Origin: LSUCC0057 sp048549915
Lineage (GTDB): Bacteria > Pseudomonadota > Gammaproteobacteria > Pseudomonadales > Porticoccaceae
Assembly (NCBI GenBank): GCA_048549915.1
Contig: JBLYYE010000010.1
Coordinates: 1 to 64,000 of the forward strand
Direction: 5' to 3'
Length of the DNA: 64,000 bases
Both the position numbers and the translations under genes were made by a program. Below the pieces are notes generated by a model, which searched no databases, was not told the DNA's origin, and saw nothing but the letters and a program-made list of their open reading frames with translations. Shown here piece by piece: positions 61,640 to 64,000 of the stretch; the stretch's first letter is position 1, and every line of letters begins with the position of its first letter.

Positions 61640-62422
61640 ATGGATAAACAACTGATTGAACAGTGTGGCGATGAACTCTATCAAGCCATGGTTGAACGCA
61701 AGGTGTTGCGCCCGCTCACCGAGCGCTTCCCACAAATCAGCATAGATGACGCCTATCACATCTCCCTGCGGATGCTCGAGCGCCGACTCGCCGCCGGCGA
61801 AACTATCATCGGCAAAAAGATCGGCGTGACCAGTAAAGCTGTGCAAAATATGCTCGGCGTCTACCAGCCCGACTTTGGCTACCTCACCAACACCATGGTC
61901 TACAGCGATGAGATGCCGATCAGTGAAAAATTGATTCAGCCCAAAGCCGAGGGCGAGATTGCCTTTGTCCTCAAGCGCGATCTAATCGGCCCCGGCATTA
62001 CCAATGCCGATGTCTTGGCCGCCACCGAAGCGGTAATGCCGTGTTTCGAGGTGGTCGACTCGCGGATTGACAACTGGCAGATCAAAATCCAAGACACGAT
62101 CGCCGACAACGCCTCGTGCGGTCTGTTTGTCGTCAATGAAAAAGCGGCCGTCGATCCGCGCAGCCTCGATCTGTCCACCTGCGGCATGGTAGTAGAGAAG
62201 AACGGCGCAACCCTCAGCGTTGGCGCTGGCGCTGCGGCACTCGGCAGCCCGGTCAACTGTGTCGCTTGGCTGGCCAACACCCTAGGCCGTTTTGGCATCC
62301 CACTCAAAGCCGGCGAACTGATTTTGTCAGGCTCGCTGGTACCGCTAGAGCCGGTCACTGCCGGCGATGAAATGAATGTCAAAGTAGGCGGCATGGGTAA
62401 CTGTCGCATACGTTTTAGCTAA
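61640..62422 (+). CDS. dmpE: 2-oxopent-4-enoate hydratase
   Basis: A 260-residue FAH-fold enzyme that hydrates 2-oxopent-4-enoate to 4-hydroxy-2-oxovalerate. Features are GKKIGVTSKAVQNMLGV near residue 58, the acidic metal-site region PKAEGEIAFVLKRDL near residue 102, and VVDSRIDNWQIKIQDTIADNAS near 140. It is a paralogue of the next gene, the decarboxylase, with which it normally forms a complex. Confidence 0.92.
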   Translation: MDKQLIEQCGDELYQAMVERKVLRPLTERFPQISIDDAYHISLRMLERRLAAGETIIGKKIGVTSKAVQNMLGVYQPDFGYLTNTMVYSDEMPISEKLIQPKAEGEIAFVLKRDLIGPGITNADVLAATEAVMPCFEVVDSRIDNWQIKIQDTIADNASCGLFVVNEKAAVDPRSLDLSTCGMVVEKNGATLSVGAGAAALGSPVNCVAWLANTLGRFGIPLKAGELILSGSLVPLEPVTAGDEMNVKVGGMGNCRIRFS

Positions 62423-62436
62423 TTGGAGCACTCTCA

Positions 62437-63231
62437 ATGAGTAAAACTTTAGACCGAGCCACCGTTGAAAAACTCGCCGAACACCTCGAAAACGCCGAGC
62501 TACAGGCCTATGAGGTGATTAAGATCACCGACGATTACCCGGACATGACGTTCGCCGACGCCACCGATATTCAATGGCAGATCCGCCGCCGCAAAGAGGC
62601 GCGCGGTCATAAAATGGTCGGCATGAAAATGGGCCTCACGTCGTGGGCCAAAATGAAGCAGATGGGTGTAGAAATGCCCTGCTACGGCTTTTTAGCCGAT
62701 TATTTTAGCCTCCCCGATGGCGCCGAGGTACCGTTTGATGAATTGATACACCCGAAAGTAGAGGCCGAAATTGCCTTTGTCACGAACAAAGAATTGAGCG
62801 GCACAAATGTCACCGTCGAGGAGGTGCTAGCCGCCACCGAACTGGTAGTGCCGGCGGTAGAAATTATCGACTCGCGCTATAAAGACTTTAAGTTTGACCT
62901 CATCAGCGTACAGGCGGACAACTCTTCATCAACGCGCTTTGTGGTTGGCAGCCACGCAGCCAAACCCGACGATTTTGACTGGAGCACCCTTGGCGTGGTG
63001 ATGCAAAAAAATGGCCAGATCGTTGAGCTTGGGGCCGGTGCGGCGGTGCTCGACCACCCCGCCGCCAGCGTCGCGATGCTAGCGGCCATGCTAGCGGAGC
63101 GCGACGAAGTGATCCCCGCCGGCACCTTTATTATGACCGGCGGCATCACGGCTGCGGTATTGGTCGAGCGCGGCGACTCAATCGTCGTGCGCTATCAGGG
63201 TCTTGGCACTGTCACTATGAAGTTTGTCTGA
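62437..63231 (+). CDS. dmpH: 4-oxalocrotonate decarboxylase
   Basis: A 264-residue FAH-fold enzyme that decarboxylates 2-oxo-3-hexenedioate to 2-oxopent-4-enoate. Features are GMKMGLTSWAKMKQMGV near residue 65, HPKVEAEIAFVTNKEL near residue 105 and EIIDSRYKDFKFDLISVQADNSS near 148. Assignment to the decarboxylase instead of a second hydratase rests on the RRRKEARGHKMVGMKMGLT region and pathway need. It directly follows dmpE; in the CF600 dmp operon the order is E-F-G-H. Confidence 0.88.
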   Translation: MSKTLDRATVEKLAEHLENAELQAYEVIKITDDYPDMTFADATDIQWQIRRRKEARGHKMVGMKMGLTSWAKMKQMGVEMPCYGFLADYFSLPDGAEVPFDELIHPKVEAEIAFVTNKELSGTNVTVEEVLAATELVVPAVEIIDSRYKDFKFDLISVQADNSSSTRFVVGSHAAKPDDFDWSTLGVVMQKNGQIVELGAGAAVLDHPAASVAMLAAMLAERDEVIPAGTFIMTGGITAAVLVERGDSIVVRYQGLGTVTMKFV

Positions 63232-63245
63232 TTAGGAGTTTTAAG

Positions 63246-64000
63246 ATGGGTAAAAAATTAAGAGCTGCCATTATTGGCCCGGGCAATATAGGCACTGACC
63301 TATTGATGAAGGCGATGCGCAGCGACTGGATCGAACCGGTATGGATGGTCGGCATTGAAGAATCCGAAGGCATTCGTCGCGCTCGCGAGTTTGGCATGAA
63401 AGTCTCTACCACCGGTGTTGACGGTTTGGTCCCGCACATTATTGAGGACGATATCCGCATTGCTTTCGATGCCACTTCAGCTTATGTGCATGCAGACAAC
63501 TCCAAAAAGGTCAACGAGCTCGGCGTTATCATGATTGATCTGACACCCGCTGCAATTGGCCCATTCTGTGTTCCACCAGTTAACCTGCAACAGCATGCAG
63601 AACAGCTTGAAATGAACGTCAACATGGTCACCTGCGGGGGGCAAGCCACTATCCCGATGGTCGCTGCTGTTTCACAAGTGCAACCTGTCGCCTATGGCGA
63701 GATTGTCGCCACCGTAGCTTCTAAGTCGATAGGGCCTGGCACACGTAAAAATATCGACGAATTCACTCGCACCACCGCTGCTGGGATTGAACAAGTGGGT
63801 GGCGCTAAAAAAGGCAAAGCGATCATCGTCGTCAACCCTGCCGAACCGCCCTTAATGATGCGCGACACCATACACTGCCTCACCGAGAGCGAGCCAGATC
63901 AGGCGGCGATTACCGCATCGGTACACACCATGGTCGCCAAAGTGCAGCAGTATGTCCCCGGCTACCAACTGGTAAACGGCCCTATTTTTGATGGCAACCG
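63246..64000 (+). CDS. dmpF: Acetaldehyde dehydrogenase (acylating), 3' end outside window
   Basis: The first ~251 codons of an enzyme of about 310 residues that converts acetaldehyde to acetyl-CoA with NAD and CoA, working in a channelled complex with the aldolase DmpG. Visible motifs are the Rossmann AAIIGPGNIGTDLL near residue 7, the catalytic Cys in NMVTCGGQATIPM near residue 129 and KSIGPGTRKNIDEFT near 160. AGGAG precedes ATG 63246. dmpG and the tautomerase gene are expected just beyond the window. Confidence 0.93.
   Translation, partial: MGKKLRAAIIGPGNIGTDLLMKAMRSDWIEPVWMVGIEESEGIRRAREFGMKVSTTGVDGLVPHIIEDDIRIAFDATSAYVHADNSKKVNELGVIMIDLTPAAIGPFCVPPVNLQQHAEQLEMNVNMVTCGGQATIPMVAAVSQVQPVAYGEIVATVASKSIGPGTRKNIDEFTRTTAAGIEQVGGAKKGKAIIVVNPAEPPLMMRDTIHCLTESEPDQAAITASVHTMVAKVQQYVPGYQLVNGPIFDGN

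Overview
The window is a chromosomal segment of a gammaproteobacterium. The first half follows the gene order known from Pseudomonas and its relatives (dksA-gluQ-cbrA-cbrB-pcnB-folK-panB, fur/bamE, rnfH/ratA, smpB, prfA-hemA, lolB-ispE-tRNA-Gln-prs-rplY-pth-ychF). Unlike Pseudomonas it has a deoxynucleoside kinase between folK and panB and a Lys/Ala/Pro-repeat extension on DksA. I infer a marine or soil member of the Cellvibrionales/Spongiibacterales-type lineages; the species cannot be named from sequence alone.

Layout. 1-31,430 is mostly conserved housekeeping DNA: the end of dksA, gluQ, the CbrAB two-component system with a CrcZ-like RNA candidate behind it, RNA polyadenylation, folate and pantothenate genes, iron regulation, outer-membrane assembly (bamE, lolB), trans-translation (smpB), release factor and haem synthesis, and nucleotide and translation genes. 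31,500-40,100 is accessory: a sorbosone-dehydrogenase-like protein, tRNA-Met, a clearly AT-rich island with two tandem CsgG-like secreted proteins, two metallo-beta-lactamase-fold hydrolases, and a rearrangement junction near 39,160 where two genes that have both lost their 5' ends (putA and a DapB-like oxidoreductase) meet head to head. 40,144-43,710 has an acyl-CoA dehydrogenase, a GST and a decayed UbiA-family prenyltransferase.

43,713-64,000 is a phenol catabolic locus. A DmpR/XylR-type sigma-54 activator lies behind a leftward operon for an RND/MMPL exporter, a DUF1302 and a DUF1329 protein and a YCF48-like lipoprotein. Divergent from that operon is a rightward dmp operon: multicomponent phenol hydroxylase (dmpKLMNOP), ferredoxin dmpQ, catechol 2,3-dioxygenase, and meta-cleavage enzymes in the order dehydrogenase, hydrolase, hydratase, decarboxylase and acylating acetaldehyde dehydrogenase (cut by the window end). 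The 768-bp divergent region carries a textbook -24/-12 promoter for dmpK with two DmpR-type operator-like inverted repeats 40 bp apart. A third operator-like repeat and a near-consensus -24/-12 element face the transport operon. This suggests both operons answer to the same phenol-sensing activator.

Most unusual points: CbrB has lost the sigma-54-contacting GAFTGA region while a candidate Hfq/Crc decoy RNA remains beside it; an 8-copy 9-bp repeat sits inside the ATP-binding domain of CbrA; the putA/DapB junction; the apparent shared sigma-54 control of transport and catabolism; and the ispE/tRNA-Gln overlap.
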